Positions 1-8,371 of a stretch of DNA of 64,000 nucleotides are shown piece by piece. The DNA is taken from assembly GCA_028823345.1 (NCBI GenBank), contig JAPKBR010000007.1:35076-99075 (forward strand). Direction: 5' to 3'. The notes under the pieces were generated by a model. The model worked only from the letters and a program-made list of their open reading frames with translations. It ran no database searches and had not been told where the DNA came from. This DNA comes from Planctomycetota bacterium (GTDB taxonomy: Bacteria > Planctomycetota > UBA1135 > GCA-002686595). Position numbers and translations under genes: made by a program. Numbering within the stretch: the stretch's first letter is position 1; each line of letters opens with the position of its first letter.

Positions 1-805
1 TGACCACATGGCGGCCTTCGTCACGGAAGCGCTCGCCCATGGTGCACCCGCCGTAACAGGAGAGGTACTGCATGGAAGCCTCTTCGATGGCGGGCGCCGC
101 CACCACAATGCTGTATTGCATTGCGCCTTCGCTCTCGAGGCGCTGAACCACGTCCTTGATGGTGGACTGCTTTTGAGCAACCGCCACATAGATGCAGATC
201 ACCTGCTCGGGGTTGCTGGGATCACCCCCACCGGTGAACTTCTGGGAGATGATCGTGTCGATGATCAAAGCGGTCTTGCCGGTTTGACGATCGCCAATGA
301 TCAGCTCGCGCTGGCCGCGGCCGATGGGGATCATGGCGTCGATGGCCTTGATTCCGGTCTGCAGGGGCTCGTGCACGGGCTCGCGCTCCACCACGGAGGG
401 GGCGGGCTGGTCAATGGGCAGGTAGTCGGCTTCGGTGACCGCCAAGGGTCCCTTGCCGTCCACCGGGTCACCGAGGGCGTTGACCACCCGGCCGAGGAGT
501 GAATCCCCAGTAGGCACACTGATGATCCGGCCTGTGGCCTTCACCGTGTCGCCTTCCGAAACCTTGGCCGCATCGCCGAGGAGCACACAGCCCACGTTGT
601 CTTCCTCAAGGGAAAGCGCAATGCCGCGCACACCACCCGGGAACTCGAGCAGTTCGTTCATCATGCAGTCGTCAAGGCCATAGACGCGGGCCACACCGTC
701 ACCGACGGAGAGCACGGTGCCGACGCTTTGCATGCGGCTTTCGCCACCGTAATTCCCGATTTCCTTCTCGAGGATCGAAGTCACTTCTGCGGGTCGAAGA
801 TCCAT
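1..805 (-). CDS. atpA: ATP synthase F1 subunit alpha (3'-truncated by window edge)
   Basis: Alpha subunit of the F1 catalytic head, which binds non-catalytic nucleotide and alternates with beta. Only the first 268 codons are in the window; the C-terminal half lies beyond position 1. The N-terminus ([16 protein letters not shown]) and the beta-barrel region are followed by the P-loop GDRQTGKTA at residues 171-179 and [20 protein letters not shown] just after. The ATG at 803-805 matches the family start. It is the last visible gene of the minus-strand atp operon, 151 bp after atpH. Gamma, beta and epsilon would be expected further left. Family assignment is certain from sequence. Confidence 0.97.
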   Translation of the reverse strand, partial: MDLRPAEVTSILEKEIGNYGGESRMQSVGTVLSVGDGVARVYGLDDCMMNELLEFPGGVRGIALSLEEDNVGCVLLGDAAKVSEGDTVKATGRIISVPTGDSLLGRVVNALGDPVDGKGPLAVTEADYLPIDQPAPSVVEREPVHEPLQTGIKAIDAMIPIGRGQRELIIGDRQTGKTALIIDTIISQKFTGGGDPSNPEQVICIYVAVAQKQSTIKDVVQRLESEGAMQYSIVVAAPAIEEASMQYLSCYGGCTMGERFRDEGRHVV

Positions 806-956
806 TGTTTTGTCCCTAGGGGGTTGTTGCTGGCCGGCGTTGGGTGCCGGCGGGTTGGTTGCAGGTTTGGGTCACTGAAAGGCCCTGTGAGGATCAATCA
901 GTAAGGTGAAAAGTTGGTCTCTTGCGGTCAGCCTGAAAGAGGCCTCCCGAATCTAG

Positions 957-1526
957 TTAGTCAGCGCTTGCCGGAGATGGCAATCGCACTTCAAGCAAAC
1001 GCCGGCGCAAGCCGTCCATACGGCCAGCAATCGACGCGTCGATCATTTTGTCCCCGACGGTGACGCGGACGCCCCCCACCAGGTCTGGGTTAGTGGTTTG
1101 GGCCAGGCGAACTTTCTTCCCCAGACGCCCACCGAGTGATTGCTCAAGGGCTTCCACATCGCCGGCTTCCAGAGACCTCGGTGTTTCCACATGGCCCTCC
1201 AGGATGCCCTCCTCCTGCATGCGCCGACGCCGGAAGGCCTCGTAAGCCATGGGCATCACCCCCATCCGGTCCCGCTCAAGGCAGAGGCCGATGAAGTTCT
1301 GGGTCAAGGGCAGGAAGGTGTCCAGCAGAGGCTGAAGCTTGGTTTTACGATCCCCGGCGCTCACGGTTCCTCCTAAGAAGTATGCGCGCACGGCGGGGAC
1401 TTCGAATTCATGGGCCAGTTGCTCTAGATCAGCCATCACGCCGTCTGTCTTCCCTTGGCCAGCGGCCAGGTTCCAGAGGGCACTGACCCAGCGGCCAGTG
1501 ACGGGATCTACAGCGGCTTGACTCAT
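957..1526 (-). CDS. atpH: ATP synthase F1 subunit delta (OSCP)
   Basis: Delta/OSCP subunit, the peripheral-stalk adaptor joining subunit b to the top of the F1 head. The protein is 189 aa, normal for the family. It has an all-helical N-terminal domain (VTGRWVSALWNLA near residue 9, where most homologues have a YA.ALF-like motif) and the conserved C-terminal signature DLVGGVRVTVGDKMIDASI at about residues 148-166. It overlaps the upstream atpF stop by 4 nt (ATGA at 1523-1526), so the two are probably translationally coupled. Confidence 0.96.
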   Translation of the reverse strand: MSQAAVDPVTGRWVSALWNLAAGQGKTDGVMADLEQLAHEFEVPAVRAYFLGGTVSAGDRKTKLQPLLDTFLPLTQNFIGLCLERDRMGVMPMAYEAFRRRRMQEEGILEGHVETPRSLEAGDVEALEQSLGGRLGKKVRLAQTTNPDLVGGVRVTVGDKMIDASIAGRMDGLRRRLLEVRLPSPASAD

Positions 1527-2056
1527 GACTTGTCCTGTTGCTCAGCAACGAGACTCTTGACTAAGCGGCGATCATCTTCCGAGTTGACGCTCCGGCCAAT
1601 GACCTTCGAGGCAGCGGAAAGGGAAAGCTCGACCACCTCGGCCCGGATCGTTGCCAAAGCTTTTTCCTGCTCCGCTTGGATCTGGGTACGAGCGCCATCA
1701 ATCATGGCGCTGGCTTCGCGCTTGGCTTTCTCGACGATGTCGCTCTCTCGGGCTTCTGCGCGCTCGCGGGCGGTGGCCAAGTGACGTGCGGCTTCGGCTT
1801 GGGCCTCGCCAAGCGCGACCTCAACCTTAGCTGCACTCTTGGCCGCCTCTTCGCGGGCCTTCTCAGCCGCCGTGGCGGCTTCGCTGGCTTTCACATCGCG
1901 CTCGTAGAGTGCGGCTGTGATCGGACCGAAGACAACCTTCCACATGAAAGGCAGCGCAATCGCGAAGATCACGAGCGTCCAGATGAAACTTCCTGCGTTG
2001 ACGTCGAGCGGGTTGAATCCGCCCTCACTTTCCAGGACTACAAAACTGGCAATCAT
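1523..2056 (-). CDS. atpF: ATP synthase Fo subunit b
   Basis: Peripheral-stalk subunit b: one N-terminal membrane helix and a long charged helix that dimerises. With the ATG at 2056 the protein is 177 aa. The membrane segment is about residues 22-43 (SFIWTLVIFAIALPFMWK), followed by an Ala/Glu/Lys-rich coiled coil and the C-terminal VIGRSVNSEDDRRLV segment typical of the family. The reading frame stays open upstream to 2164, but that stretch runs through a strong hairpin and is low in family similarity, so the internal ATG was chosen. No clear Shine-Dalgarno is visible. It overlaps atpH by 4 nt. Confidence 0.94.
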   Translation of the reverse strand: MIASFVVLESEGGFNPLDVNAGSFIWTLVIFAIALPFMWKVVFGPITAALYERDVKASEAATAAEKAREEAAKSAAKVEVALGEAQAEAARHLATARERAEARESDIVEKAKREASAMIDGARTQIQAEQEKALATIRAEVVELSLSAASKVIGRSVNSEDDRRLVKSLVAEQQDKS

Positions 2057-2107
2057 TTCAGAGGGATTGGTTGGGTTAGTGTCGGTTCGATTGAAAAATG
2101 GTTGGCT

Positions 2108-2149
2108 AAGGGGGCCCCGCAGTCTCAGTCGACTGCGGGGCAACCCCTT
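2108..2149 (-). promoter_or_regulatory. Strong hairpin between atpE and atpF
   Basis: A two-tier inverted repeat. The inner stem is 11 bp (2114-2124 with 2131-2141) around a 6-nt loop. An outer 6-bp stem (2108-2113 with 2144-2149) is separated from it by a 2-nt bulge on one side. It sits in the spacer between the c-subunit and b-subunit genes on the transcribed (minus) strand. No U-run follows, so it is more likely an mRNA stability or attenuation element that keeps atpE message abundant than a full terminator. The structure is seen directly; the role is inferred. Confidence 0.6.
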
Positions 2150-2228
2150 TGGCTCAGCTGGCAAAGACCTCAGGATTCGTTGCCAAGAGGAATCAACTTC
2201 CTAGCAATCCTGGACTTCGCCCTTTTAC

Positions 2229-2471
2229 TCAGCCCAAGGCGATCAACAGGGTGACCACGACGGCAAAGAGTGAAACACCCTCGATGAGGGCGGCAAGGAT
2301 GATGGAGCCGCCGCGGATGTCCCCGGCTGCTTCGGGCTGTCGGGCGATACCTTCGTTGGCTGAGGCGCCGATGCGCCCAATTCCAAGGCCGGCACCAACC
2401 GCAACGATGCCAGCGCCAATACCTGCGCCCATCTTGGCGATATCCATGACTTGGTCGGCTTCTTGAATCAT
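2229..2471 (-). CDS. atpE: ATP synthase Fo subunit c
   Basis: Ring-forming proteolipid of Fo, 80 aa, two membrane helices joined by the polar loop ARQPE (43-47). The ion-carrying carboxylate is Glu64 in ALIEGVSLF. The Ser/Thr next to the carboxylate and the Gln in helix 1 seen in sodium-binding rings are not apparent, so a proton ring is likely (inference). The first helix is glycine-rich (GAGIGAGIVAVGAGLGIG), as usual. It is preceded by a 103-bp leader after atpB and followed by the hairpin at 2108-2149, an arrangement that could let c be made in excess. Confidence 0.96.
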   Translation of the reverse strand: MIQEADQVMDIAKMGAGIGAGIVAVGAGLGIGRIGASANEGIARQPEAAGDIRGGSIILAALIEGVSLFAVVVTLLIALG

Positions 2472-2574
2472 GATTACTGTCTCCGGTGTGCCCCGTTAGA
2501 GGCTTCGTGTTGTGTCAAAAGGGGTTTGTAAAGTGCTTCGCGACTGACGCCGCAAACAACCCAAACGCTGAATA

Positions 2575-3483
2575 TCAGTGCTCGGGGTGGACTGCTGAAC
2601 CGACGAACATGATCGTCAGTTGAGTAAAGATGTAGGCCTGCAGGAGAGCGACGAAGCCCTCAATGATCATGATGAACACTGCGAGTCCCACGGCCGGCGG
2701 TGAGACAGCCCAACCAAGGGAGCTGTACTGGTCACCGGCAAAGTAAAAGATGAGGCCCATGAAGGAGAGCACAACCAAGTGGCCTCCGGTCATGTTGGCG
2801 AAAAGACGAATCATCAACGCGAAGGGCTTGACGAACAGGCCGAGGACTTCGACCAGGAACATCAGGGGCCAGAGCCAAGCGGGCACATGGGGCACGAGGC
2901 TCGTCCAGAACTTGATCGGGCCCTGGGAGGCCATACCACAACCGAGCATGGCCAACAGGGTGGTCAGGGCCAAGGCGGCGGTCACCCAGATCGATGCGGT
3001 GGCTGTGGCGCCACCGGGGACCAATCCCATCAGGTTCATGAACACGATGAAAAAGAACACGAACAGGAAGTAGGGCAAGAACCTCTGCTCGTCCCCCCGC
3101 TGCATGTTGGGGCGAACCATCTCGTCTCGGATGTACGTCACCCAGCCGGCGAGGATGCGGGTCAGCTTGTCGCCACCCCCATTCCGCAGGTGGTTGGAAA
3201 CCCCACCGAAGGCGATCAAAATCAGCAGCACTGCGGCCAATTGGAAGATCTGCAGGTTCGTGGGGGCGATCGCCTCAGGAATGCCAAAAATCCCAGCGGC
3301 GTGCTCATGGTCTTGAGCGGCAGGTCCATGGTCCGAGAACACCAACTTGGCAGGAACCACGTGGGCGTACAGCACCTGCATGGGTTGCGCGTTGCTCCCC
3401 GAGTGGTGCTCGGAGAAGTTCATCGAGAGGAACGAGGCCCCAACGATTACGGCCAGAATAAGAAGCGGTCGCAGACGGTTCAT
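2575..3483 (-). CDS. atpB: ATP synthase Fo subunit a
   Basis: Membrane subunit a, which forms the two proton half-channels against the c-ring. It is 302 aa with five to six hydrophobic segments. The essential arginine is Arg226 in MIRLFANMTGGHLVVL, and the C-terminal LQAYIFTQLTIMFV helix is conserved. The N-terminus has a hydrophobic start followed by a His-rich periplasmic stretch (EHHSGSN, DHGPAAQDHEH), longer than in E. coli. The start overlaps the stop of the upstream small membrane gene by 4 nt. Confidence 0.96.
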   Translation of the reverse strand: MNRLRPLLILAVIVGASFLSMNFSEHHSGSNAQPMQVLYAHVVPAKLVFSDHGPAAQDHEHAAGIFGIPEAIAPTNLQIFQLAAVLLILIAFGGVSNHLRNGGGDKLTRILAGWVTYIRDEMVRPNMQRGDEQRFLPYFLFVFFFIVFMNLMGLVPGGATATASIWVTAALALTTLLAMLGCGMASQGPIKFWTSLVPHVPAWLWPLMFLVEVLGLFVKPFALMIRLFANMTGGHLVVLSFMGLIFYFAGDQYSSLGWAVSPPAVGLAVFIMIIEGFVALLQAYIFTQLTIMFVGSAVHPEH

Positions 3484-3905
3484 GCGGCAGTCCTGTTTTG
3501 GCTCGCCCTACGGGCGCCTTCCTGGGCGCCGAAGACAAGCGGGATGAACGCCAAGGTGGCGTAGCAAACAGCGAACGCGCGGGCGTCAAAGAGATCTTTG
3601 GCAACAGGCGCGTAATGCAAGGCGATGGTCCCCATCAGGAGGGCTCCAAGGTGAAAGAGGAAGCCTATCCCAAGGGCGTTGAAGGCCTGGGCTGGACGAT
3701 GCTTGAGGGTGTGGCACAACCAGGCAAAGCCCAGAAGTCCGATCCCGGCACCCAGCACGGCACCAGCAAGGATCCCCGCGCGCATGGCAGACTCTTCCCG
3801 CGCCGCAATCAAGACTGCGGCGGCCAACCCAAGGAGGGTGATCAGGGAGGTTTTGGACATGGGGATCGGGGGTTGCGCGTGAATCTGTGGAATGGTCTGC
3901 CTCAT
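3480..3905 (-). CDS. Small membrane protein of the atp operon
   Basis: A 141-aa protein with about four predicted membrane segments (roughly residues 20-36, 43-65, 78-97 and 107-128 by hydrophobicity). It lies between the AtpZ/I-like gene and atpB, overlapping each by 4 nt. Position and topology match the second small membrane protein (AtpI/AtpR-type) that often precedes atpB and is thought to help c-ring assembly or Mg2+ supply. I cannot assign it by sequence alone. An internal Met at codon 16 is an alternative start, but the ATGA overlap favours the first ATG. Confidence 0.8.
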   Translation of the reverse strand: MRQTIPQIHAQPPIPMSKTSLITLLGLAAAVLIAAREESAMRAGILAGAVLGAGIGLLGFAWLCHTLKHRPAQAFNALGIGFLFHLGALLMGTIALHYAPVAKDLFDARAFAVCYATLAFIPLVFGAQEGARRASQNRTAA

Positions 3906-4153
3906 GGCTTCCGCTTCCCACTGACGGGTGGAATTTTACGGACGAGGGAGGTCATTCCACCGAAGAATCCGAGGCTTGTTCCAATCAGTAGGCACAGAGG
4001 GCTTGTGCCGAACTGTCCATCAAGCCACCAGCCAGCCAGAGAAAAGACAGCCAAGGTCACACCAAGGGTGAGGCCAAGACCACCGTAACGGGCTAGGTCT
4101 GCTTGCCAGTCTTTTGGACCGGGGCGGTCGTCCTTTTGAGGGGCCTGAGGCAC
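3902..4153 (-). CDS. AtpZ/AtpI family protein
   Basis: First gene of the atp operon: 83 aa with two hydrophobic segments (about 27-46 and 52-70) and a polar N-terminus. The C-terminal GGMTSLVRKI matches the ending of AtpZ/AtpI family proteins, which act in Fo assembly and cation homeostasis. The start is GTG at 4151-4153 with no evident Shine-Dalgarno. The ORF overlaps the next gene by 4 nt (ATGA). Family call is from length, topology and operon position. Confidence 0.82.
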   Translation of the reverse strand: MPQAPQKDDRPGPKDWQADLARYGGLGLTLGVTLAVFSLAGWWLDGQFGTSPLCLLIGTSLGFFGGMTSLVRKIPPVSGKRKP

Positions 4154-4710
4154 GCTGAAAAAAAGGGGTAGACGGGGCTAATGAATTGGAAGCCGGGAAG
4201 AATCGGGAAGATTCGGGGGGACGCAGGTTCTCAAACTTTCATCCCGAGTCAGGGCCAGAACCGCGCTTGCGCACGGTCAGAGGTTCCCGATTCGTGATAT
4301 GGGCCGTTATGTTAGGGGTAGGCGTTGCCCAGTCAACGATCAGCGCGGAGTTATTTTTCGCAGCCCCAGAAACCTGCGACCTTCTGCCGCAGCGCCCTTC
4401 TGCCCATCCACCACTGGGAACCCTCAAAACACCGGAAAGGGCGTGCCCTAGCAGTAGCGATGAGATCTGGACCTTTTTACACCATTGTAAAAAAAACCCA
4501 CTGCTTCGGAGCCAAAGAGCCCAGGGCACTCCGTTTCACCGGATTAGCCTCTCGTCATACGAGATCCCCGAGGAAACGGGGTGGCGGGGCGGCCCCGTCT
4601 TCCCTATGCTCCCCCCAAATCCGGGGCGGGCCCGGAAACCTTCCAGGGATGGGGGTCGAAACGGTCCGCCCTATTTTTTCAACCCAACAACTGAACCGGA
4701 CCTTTCTACT
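4154..4710. other. Divergent intergenic region between atp operon and ndk
   Basis: 557 bp with no convincing gene. It must hold the promoter of the minus-strand atp operon and that of plus-strand ndk. The most obvious structure is an AT-rich inverted repeat at 4474-4493. A frame continuous with ndk is open from 4186, but its translation looks non-coding (Arg/Pro/Ser-rich, no family pattern). Confidence 0.6.
4474..4493. promoter_or_regulatory. Perfect 8-bp AT-rich dyad, candidate operator
   Basis: TTTTTACA and TGTAAAAA flank a 4-bp centre (CCAT), giving an 8-bp perfect dyad in otherwise GC-rich sequence, about 220 bp before the ndk start and 320 bp before the atp operon. A run of A continues on the right side, so on the minus strand the repeat follows a T-run rather than preceding one; this argues against an intrinsic terminator for either flanking gene. 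A regulator-binding site is the simplest reading, but no specific regulator can be named. Confidence 0.4.
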
Positions 4711-5181
4711 TTGGAACGCACGCTCGTCCTCCTCAAGCCTGATGCCGCCCAGCGCGGCCTCGTCGGACACATCATCTCCCGCTTTGAAACCAAGGGACTC
4801 AAGCTCATCGCCCTCAAGATGCGCACCTTCCCCAGCGGTCACCTCGAGCAGCACTACGAAGTTCACAAGGAGCGCCCCTTCTTCAAGAACCTGGTGGGTT
4901 TCATGAGTTCCGGCCCGGTTGTGGCCATGTGCCTCGAAGGCAAAGACGCGATCAAGGTCGTGCGCCAAATGGTTGGTGCCACCAACAGTCGCGAAGCAGC
5001 CCCGGGCACGATCCGCGGCGACTATGGCATGAGCTTCTCCAACAACCTCGTGCATGCCTCCGATGGACCGGACACGGCCAAGAGCGAAATGGCCCTGTGG
5101 TTCAACGACGAAGCGGAAATCAGCGAGTGGGAACCGGCCAACCTTGGCTGGACCTACAACATCGCTGAGGAGCTTTCCTGA
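4711..5181 (+). CDS. ndk: Nucleoside diphosphate kinase
   Basis: Transfers the gamma phosphate between NTPs and NDPs via a phosphohistidine. Starting at TTG 4711 the protein is 156 aa and begins (M)ERTLVLLKPDA, exactly the family N-terminus. The active-site His115 is in NNLVHASDGP; Lys9, Arg103 and Asn112 of the nucleotide site are also present. The C-terminus is a little longer than in E. coli (EISEWEPANLGWTYNIAEE). The frame is open far upstream, but only the region from 4711 shows homology, so TTG is chosen despite a poor Shine-Dalgarno. RqcH follows with almost no gap. Confidence 0.95.
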   Translation: MERTLVLLKPDAAQRGLVGHIISRFETKGLKLIALKMRTFPSGHLEQHYEVHKERPFFKNLVGFMSSGPVVAMCLEGKDAIKVVRQMVGATNSREAAPGTIRGDYGMSFSNNLVHASDGPDTAKSEMALWFNDEAEISEWEPANLGWTYNIAEELS

Positions 5182-5207
5182 AGCCGCCCGCTTTTAGCGC
5201 AACACAC

Positions 5208-5237
5208 TTGACCGAGCTCGCTTGCGAGCTCGGTCAA
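5208..5237 (+). promoter_or_regulatory. Hairpin spanning the rqcH start codon
   Basis: A near-perfect palindrome: 14-nt arms 5208-5221 and 5224-5237 are exact reverse complements around TT. As RNA this is a 13-bp stem closed by a G(CUUG)C tetraloop, a known very stable loop. No U-run follows, so it is not a standard terminator. It contains the TTG start codon proposed for rqcH and lies 26 nt after the ndk stop. It would bury that start codon, suggesting translational control or coupling to ndk. Structure seen; function inferred. Confidence 0.6.
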
Positions 5238-6719
5238 CTCGTATCTGGCTGGACCGTTGGCGAAGTCCAACCCCTCCCCCCTCGGGATCTCTTGCTCATC
5301 CTGATGCCCCCGGTTCCGATCCCGGATGGGCCACCCCATTTACGACTGCGCCTTTCTGCCCACGTGGATGGGGCGCGCATCCACCTGCAGCAGGGCCGGG
5401 TGCATTCCCATAAGGGCAGCCACTCGGAGGTATTTGACCGCCTGAACGGAGAACTCACGGGCGCAACCCTACGGTCGATTGAGCAGGTGGGCGGCGACCG
5501 CATCGCAATCCTAGAATTCACCCACAGCCCCAAGGGCGGCCGCCGGGCCCTGTTGCTGGAGTTCCTCGGTCGGCATTCCAACATCTCTCTGCTGGGCCCA
5601 GAAGACCGCATTCTGGAGGTCCTCGTCCCCCAGCCGGACAAACCTGAACGGCCCGCGAGGCTAGCCCCGGGCTTGATCTGGGGCCCCCCCGGTGGAGTCT
5701 TGCGTCCACCCCCCAAGCCCCAGTCCTCCATCGAGGAATCCTACCCCGAACCCGATGAGGTGCCCCACGGTCCGGTCCCCGATCGCGCCCCCCTTTCTTG
5801 GCGGGTGGAAATTGCCCTCGGTCGCGTTGCCGACGCAACGATCGTGGAACAGGACCGCAGCCGCCTGATCGCACGCCTCGAGCGTCGCATCAAGCGCGCT
5901 AGGTCAGCCCTCAATGGAATCCATCGACGGGCCCAAGCCACCGAAGAGTGCCCGCGCATCAAACAGGACGGAGAGCTACTCAAGTCCACCCTCGGCACAC
6001 TTCGACGTGGAATGAAAGATGTGATGGTGGCTGACTGGTTCGAGGACGGCGCACCCCAGCGCAAGATCACGCTCGACCCCAAGCTCAACCCCAGCCAAAA
6101 CCTGGAAAAGATCTTCGCCAGGGCCCGCAAACTAGAAAAGGCCATGGCCTCCCTAGAACAGGACCAGTCCATGGCCGAAGAGCGCATCGCCCGCTTAGAG
6201 GAACTCAGCGCCCAAGCCAGTACCAGCGAAAACCCTCTTCAATTGGATCTTGATGCGGTCAAAGCGGGTCTGCTCGAAACTCGCCAAGAAGCCAGCCCCC
6301 GCAAGCAAAAGCCCAAGGCGCAGCGAATCCCCTATCGCAGCTTCCATACGGAAGGGGATTTAGAAATCCGGGTGGGACGCACGGCCCGGGACAATGACGA
6401 TCTGACCCTGCACCATTCCCGCGGCCTGGATCTTTGGCTGCACACCCAGGACGTGCCGGGCAGTCATGTCATCCTGCGCACGGGGCGCGGGGTCCAGCCC
6501 AGCGAAAGGGCTCTACAGGACGCAGCTCTGCTGGCGGTGCACTTTTCACCGGCCCGGGGTGCCACCTATTGCGATGTGCACCTGGTGGAGCGCAAGCACG
6601 TGCACAAGCCCAAGGGAGCCAAGCCCGGATTAGTGACCCTCGCCGGTGGTAAGATCCTTCGGGTTCGTGCGCAACCAGAACGTCTAGCCACCCTATTGCG
6701 AGGCCCCAAGGCCCCCTGA
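5208..6719 (+). CDS. rqcH: NFACT-family ribosome quality control factor RqcH
   Basis: Rqc2/NEMF homologue that recruits tRNA-Ala to obstructed 50S subunits and drives C-terminal alanine tailing of stalled peptides. Order: NFACT-N domain (to about residue 150, with GGDRIAILEF carrying Asp97-Arg98, the pair required in B. subtilis RqcH, and LEFLGRHSNISLL), a helical coiled-coil middle (about 215-355), and the C-terminal NFACT-R domain (FHTEGDLEIRVGRTARDND, SRGLDLWLHTQDVPGSHVIL). 503 aa from TTG 5208. The family N-terminal pattern (F/L-D-x-x-x-L..L..EL) actually begins about 10 codons earlier, where the only candidate is CTG 5178 overlapping the ndk stop as CTGA; the true start may be there. Confidence 0.9.
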   Translation: MTELACELGQLVSGWTVGEVQPLPPRDLLLILMPPVPIPDGPPHLRLRLSAHVDGARIHLQQGRVHSHKGSHSEVFDRLNGELTGATLRSIEQVGGDRIAILEFTHSPKGGRRALLLEFLGRHSNISLLGPEDRILEVLVPQPDKPERPARLAPGLIWGPPGGVLRPPPKPQSSIEESYPEPDEVPHGPVPDRAPLSWRVEIALGRVADATIVEQDRSRLIARLERRIKRARSALNGIHRRAQATEECPRIKQDGELLKSTLGTLRRGMKDVMVADWFEDGAPQRKITLDPKLNPSQNLEKIFARARKLEKAMASLEQDQSMAEERIARLEELSAQASTSENPLQLDLDAVKAGLLETRQEASPRKQKPKAQRIPYRSFHTEGDLEIRVGRTARDNDDLTLHHSRGLDLWLHTQDVPGSHVILRTGRGVQPSERALQDAALLAVHFSPARGATYCDVHLVERKHVHKPKGAKPGLVTLAGGKILRVRAQPERLATLLRGPKAP

Positions 6720-6794
6720 TCCGCTTGAGGCACGCTGGCGGGCCCCTTTGGGTATCCTGCGCCCCTGCTGCCCAGCCCCATTCCCCCACACCCC

Positions 6795-7808
6795 ATGCGC
6801 TGCACCTCCCTGATCCTGTTCACTTTGCTCTGTTTGCCCCTACTCGGGTCCTGCTCCAGCGGTCCCAAGGAAATGACCGACGCGCAGAAACTCGACTATT
6901 ACGCCGAGAGCTGCATGAATTACTACGACATGCACGCCTTCGACCGTGCAATCCACCAGGCAGACAAGGGGCTGGAAGTGGACCCGAACAACGAGTTCTT
7001 CCGGTTGGTCAAGGCCCGCTGCCTACTGTTCTTGAACAAGACGGAGACCCTCGAAGCAGCGGCTGGAATTCTCGACACCATGTCTGGCATTGAGAACCTC
7101 CAAGTCTATCTTGTGGCGGGTGAAGTGGCAGAGCGCCGGGGCCTGATCCGTATGGACACGGCCATTAGCATTGAGTCGGGGACCAGCTACACCGAAGCCG
7201 CAGACCCCAACGCGCGAGCCGCCGAACTCCGTGAGGAAGCGGTCCGCATGTGGACTGAGGCGGTCGCCTATTACCAAAAAGCGGACAAGCTCTTCCCCGG
7301 GGGCACCGAGGCCTTGAACGGAATCATGCGCTCTGCCTCACTGATGGGCGATGATGAACTCACCCTGCTGTCGGGCCGCGCCCTGCTCCAATCCCTGGGC
7401 GAGTCCAACAAAGCAAAACAACGCGGGATCGACAACTTGCGCAACAGCGAAGAGAATTCCTGGCCAATGCAGCGTTCCATCTTCGCCAACCAAGAAGTGA
7501 TGATCGCAACCCTGATCCACCTCTCCGAATTGCACCATCGCCACGACCGCGATCATGCAGCGCTCATGAATATTGACCAGGCGTTGGCGATCAACGGCGA
7601 GCTGCCCCGGCTCCATGGGCGCCGGGCGCAACTGCTGCTTGCTGCGGGAGACGCGCGACGGGCCAAGACCTCGCTCGACGAGTTTTTCCGCTTCACCGAA
7701 CTCGATTTTGACCACCCGGACGTGGTACGGGCACGGGCCGCCATGCGCCAATGTGAACGTTTGCTAGAGAGCCCCAGCCCTGCCCTGAGCCCCCCAAAGG
7801 GGAACTAA
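6795..7808 (+). CDS. TPR-like lipoprotein
   Basis: 337-aa predicted lipoprotein: N-terminal hydrophobic signal with lipobox LLGSC (Cys20). The mature part is helical and reads like tetratricopeptide repeats: a first pair around residues 33-80 (YYAESCMNYYDMHAFDRAI, ADKGLEVDPNNEFFRL), a middle pair at about 148-180 and a last pair at about 250-315 (DHAALMNIDQALAINGELPRLHGRR). The function is unknown; such proteins usually act as scaffolds in the periplasm or at the outer membrane. It stands alone on the plus strand after rqcH. Confidence 0.85.
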   Translation: MRCTSLILFTLLCLPLLGSCSSGPKEMTDAQKLDYYAESCMNYYDMHAFDRAIHQADKGLEVDPNNEFFRLVKARCLLFLNKTETLEAAAGILDTMSGIENLQVYLVAGEVAERRGLIRMDTAISIESGTSYTEAADPNARAAELREEAVRMWTEAVAYYQKADKLFPGGTEALNGIMRSASLMGDDELTLLSGRALLQSLGESNKAKQRGIDNLRNSEENSWPMQRSIFANQEVMIATLIHLSELHHRHDRDHAALMNIDQALAINGELPRLHGRRAQLLLAAGDARRAKTSLDEFFRFTELDFDHPDVVRARAAMRQCERLLESPSPALSPPKGN

Positions 7809-7918
7809 GCCCAGATCTGGGCACTTTCTCGCATTCGGGGCATGCCCCTTGTAGAGTGAATAAGCTTGTGAAGTTACCCCTTCGCCGGACACATTTAGTT
7901 CTGCATGGAGAAAAGCCA

Positions 7919-8350
7919 ATGAAAGTTCGACAGTTACTCGGCTCCTTCGCTCCCGTGCGATTATTCGCCACCGCCAGTGTTCGTGAGGCAGTGGTCAAGA
8001 TGGTCGAGTGCGGCTGTGGTTCGGTGATCATTGAGGATAAACAGGGAAGCATGCTGGGCATTTTCACCGAGCGCGACCTGATGACTCGGGTAATCGGCGT
8101 GGGACTCGACCCTGACACGATCCGACTCAAGCAGGTAATGTCCAGCGAGGTTTTCACCGCAGGACCGGACGATCTCGTCAACGAAGTCCGCTCTCAGCTA
8201 CGCGAGCGACACATTCGCCACGTACCTGTGGTTGAGAATGGCGAGGTGATTGCCGTCCTCTCCGTGCGCGACTTAATCCGCGCACACATGGCGGAACAAA
8301 AGGCCGCAAACAAGGCCATGGATGATTACATCCGCGGCGAAGCGAGCTGA
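7919..8350 (+). CDS. CBS-domain pair protein
   Basis: 143-aa protein made of two CBS domains (about 1-62 and 70-130), a module that binds adenosyl ligands such as AMP, ATP or SAM. Typical elements are CGSVIIEDKQGSMLGIFTERDL and RHIRHVPVVENGEVIAVLSV. No effector domain is attached, so it may regulate a partner. ATG 7919 is preferred because a GGAG-like site lies 8-9 nt upstream (tggagaaaagcca); an in-frame GTG at 7856 would add 21 residues that do not fit the family. Confidence 0.88.
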   Translation: MKVRQLLGSFAPVRLFATASVREAVVKMVECGCGSVIIEDKQGSMLGIFTERDLMTRVIGVGLDPDTIRLKQVMSSEVFTAGPDDLVNEVRSQLRERHIRHVPVVENGEVIAVLSVRDLIRAHMAEQKAANKAMDDYIRGEAS

Positions 8351-8371
8351 CCCCGTCTAGGTAGGTCCGCC

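Noticed and set aside
2779..3564. 261-codon open frame antisense to atpB
   Set aside because: His/Gln/Gly-rich translation typical of the opposite strand of a GC-rich membrane-protein gene; atpB is certain.
4186..4710. 175-codon open extension upstream of ndk
   Set aside because: Composition is Pro/Arg/Ser-rich with no family match; NDK homology starts exactly at TTG 4711.
7809..7848. Two palindromes (GCCCAGATCTGGGC and GGGGCATGCCCC) as terminator of the TPR lipoprotein gene
   Set aside because: Both lack room for a proper loop or leave stems of about 4-5 bp, and there is no U-run; chance is plausible in GC-rich DNA.
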